Under the pieces are notes generated by a model that saw only the letters and a program-made list of their open reading frames with translations, did not search any database and had not been told where the DNA came from. Below, one piece after another: positions 62,901 through 64,000 of a stretch of 64,000 bases of DNA (its first letter is position 1; every line of letters begins with the position of its first letter). Source of the stretch: Albifimbria verrucaria (taxonomy: Eukaryota > Ascomycota > Sordariomycetes > Hypocreales > Stachybotryaceae); the NCBI GenBank assembly GCA_020081605.1, contig JAHREC010000013.1, positions 2,976,001-3,040,000 of the forward strand, read 5' to 3'. The translations under genes and the position numbers were made by a program.

Positions 62901-64000
62901 TCGCACCGACTCCGGGCTTGATCTAGCCATTCATGCAATCTTGGCTACCTCCACAAGCTCCCGGACTCATCTCAACCATCTCCAGTCCTGGCAGCGATTG
63001 TCCTCTCCTTCTTGGCCAGTCCACCTTTCTAGTCTACTTACAGCCCAGCTTGGGAAAGACTCGCTCTAGCCAGACCCAAGCCAGCCTCTTTCAGACCGCT
63101 TCCTACTGTTGATAGGGCTAGGGAAATGGCACGAATTGGCTCGGACGGGCAAGGAATGTGAGCGCGAACCCCGCTATTCCAATGAACATCTTCATTTGGG
63201 CACGGTCTTGATTAACATGGGCCAATGGCAGCGGTGCCATGCCGCTTCCTTTTCCACCTCGAATGATAAGACTGCATCCCTCTGCTTCTGTGCCGCTCAA
63301 TGGCAGGGTCTGCGTAAGATCATCATCACAGCGGTCTGACCCTTACCCCGATGTGTCTCCTTGTATCTGCTGCCCATCTCCGGCGTCGCCGCTCTGGTCC
63401 GCTCAGCCTCCGTCTAACCGTTTCCTCCTGCCCTCACATTTGATCTCGGCGCTTTTAGGCGTTCCAAAAAGAAACGAAATATCCTGAGCTGAATTGTGAT
63501 GCACCAAGCGTCATACCGGGATCTGCGAGCCCCGACGTCAGGCGAAACATCAGGCAGGGTGCCGTTGTCAGTACCATCCATCCCGCCATTATTGCTTTCG
63601 AGAGTGACGTACGTAGATCGGCGGAACTCCTGGACCCTTATACGCCTTTTTATGACCTTAGAATAAACCTAAATAAATGCATAACTTTGTTGTGTTGCAG
63701 GTTCAATGACTACCTCCCTACCTAGGTACCTATCTACCTGTCTAAGTCATAGAAAAGGTGAATATAGGATTCGCCTGCCAATGACTGCAAGGGAAACAAC
63801 GACTAAAGACAGTGCTTGCTATGCAGATAAAGCGTGGACGTATCATCAACGACCCGCGAACAATTTCTAAATATACATCGTTCGATTTCAACTTGAACCC
63901 CACACGTCTCTATGATCATTACTCCGGATCTGCCACTGTTTCTGTTACAGCCGCGACTCCAACCATTTATATCGGCTGTTTCACCTTCTCCTTCTCCTCA
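59998..64000. other. 4-kb gene-free stretch at window end
   Basis: No conserved frame, intron pattern or RNA gene was seen on either strand. The left end is the promoter of the DUF3405 gene. Short simple repeats occur, including duplicated GCTCTGCTCTGCACT near 61350-61390 and an ACC run at 61631-61652. The rest may be regulatory DNA of a gene beyond the window. Confidence 0.5.
61631..61652. repeat. ACC trinucleotide repeat
   Basis: About six tandem ACC units (61634-61652) lie in the gene-free right end. Confidence 0.8.

Overview
The window is nuclear DNA of a filamentous ascomycete. The genes carry short introns (mostly 50-80 bases) with GTANGT-type donors and CTNAC branch sites. Fungus-typical families are present: GT90/CAP10, DUF3405, a Zn2Cys6 regulator with a fungal-specific domain, the alpha-aminoadipate lysine gene LYS4, and a fungal cytochrome P450. 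Protein similarity as I remember it points to Sordariomycetes, probably Hypocreales; the species cannot be told from the sequence alone. I find 19 protein-coding genes (about one per 3.4 kb), no transposon, no CRISPR, no rRNA and no convincing tRNA.

Layout. 1.9-3.4 kb: choline-phosphate cytidylyltransferase (-). 5.0-7.9 kb: HRP1-like RNA-binding protein (-). 8.5-10.7 kb: GYP1-like Rab GAP (+). 11.2-13.0 kb: GT90 glycosyltransferase (-). 15.6-16.5 kb: complex I PSST subunit (+). 17.3-20.2 kb: RSP5/NEDD4 HECT ubiquitin ligase (-). 23.2-23.9 kb: PAB2-type poly(A)-binding protein (-). 25.0-25.7 kb: voltage-gated proton channel (+). 26.1-26.9 kb: small possible TAPR1/HAPSTR1-like protein (-). 27.9-31.5 kb: ISWI ATPase (+). 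32.0-33.3 kb: eIF3i/TIF34 (-). 35.3-38.4 kb: trifunctional C1-THF synthase (+). 40.5-41.7 kb: Ser/Thr-rich single-pass membrane protein (+). 42.3-43.4 kb: medium-chain oxidoreductase (-), divergent from a Zn2Cys6 regulator at 44.1-46.3 kb (+). 46.8-49.6 kb: homoaconitase (+). 51.0-53.1 kb: P450 (+). 54.5-56.0 kb: membrane protein with a SAP/HeH-like N-terminus (+). 57.5-60.0 kb: DUF3405 membrane protein (-). The last 4 kb holds no gene that I can see.

Most genes are housekeeping and unrelated to each other; this is not a biosynthetic cluster. The only local unit that looks functional is the oxidoreductase/regulator pair around a 0.8-kb shared promoter holding two near-identical 19-bp repeats spaced exactly 21 bp apart.

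The strongest property of the window is technical. In 15 of the 19 genes the conserved frame breaks, about 30 times in all, and almost every break is repaired by one extra base in a short run of identical bases (mostly C/G). After that correction each gene's exon lengths sum to a multiple of three. This looks like systematic homopolymer under-calling, so the genes are annotated as functional CDSs with the break positions recorded. Protein lengths below assume the correction. Exon coordinates were set by hand from splice consensus, phase and family similarity.
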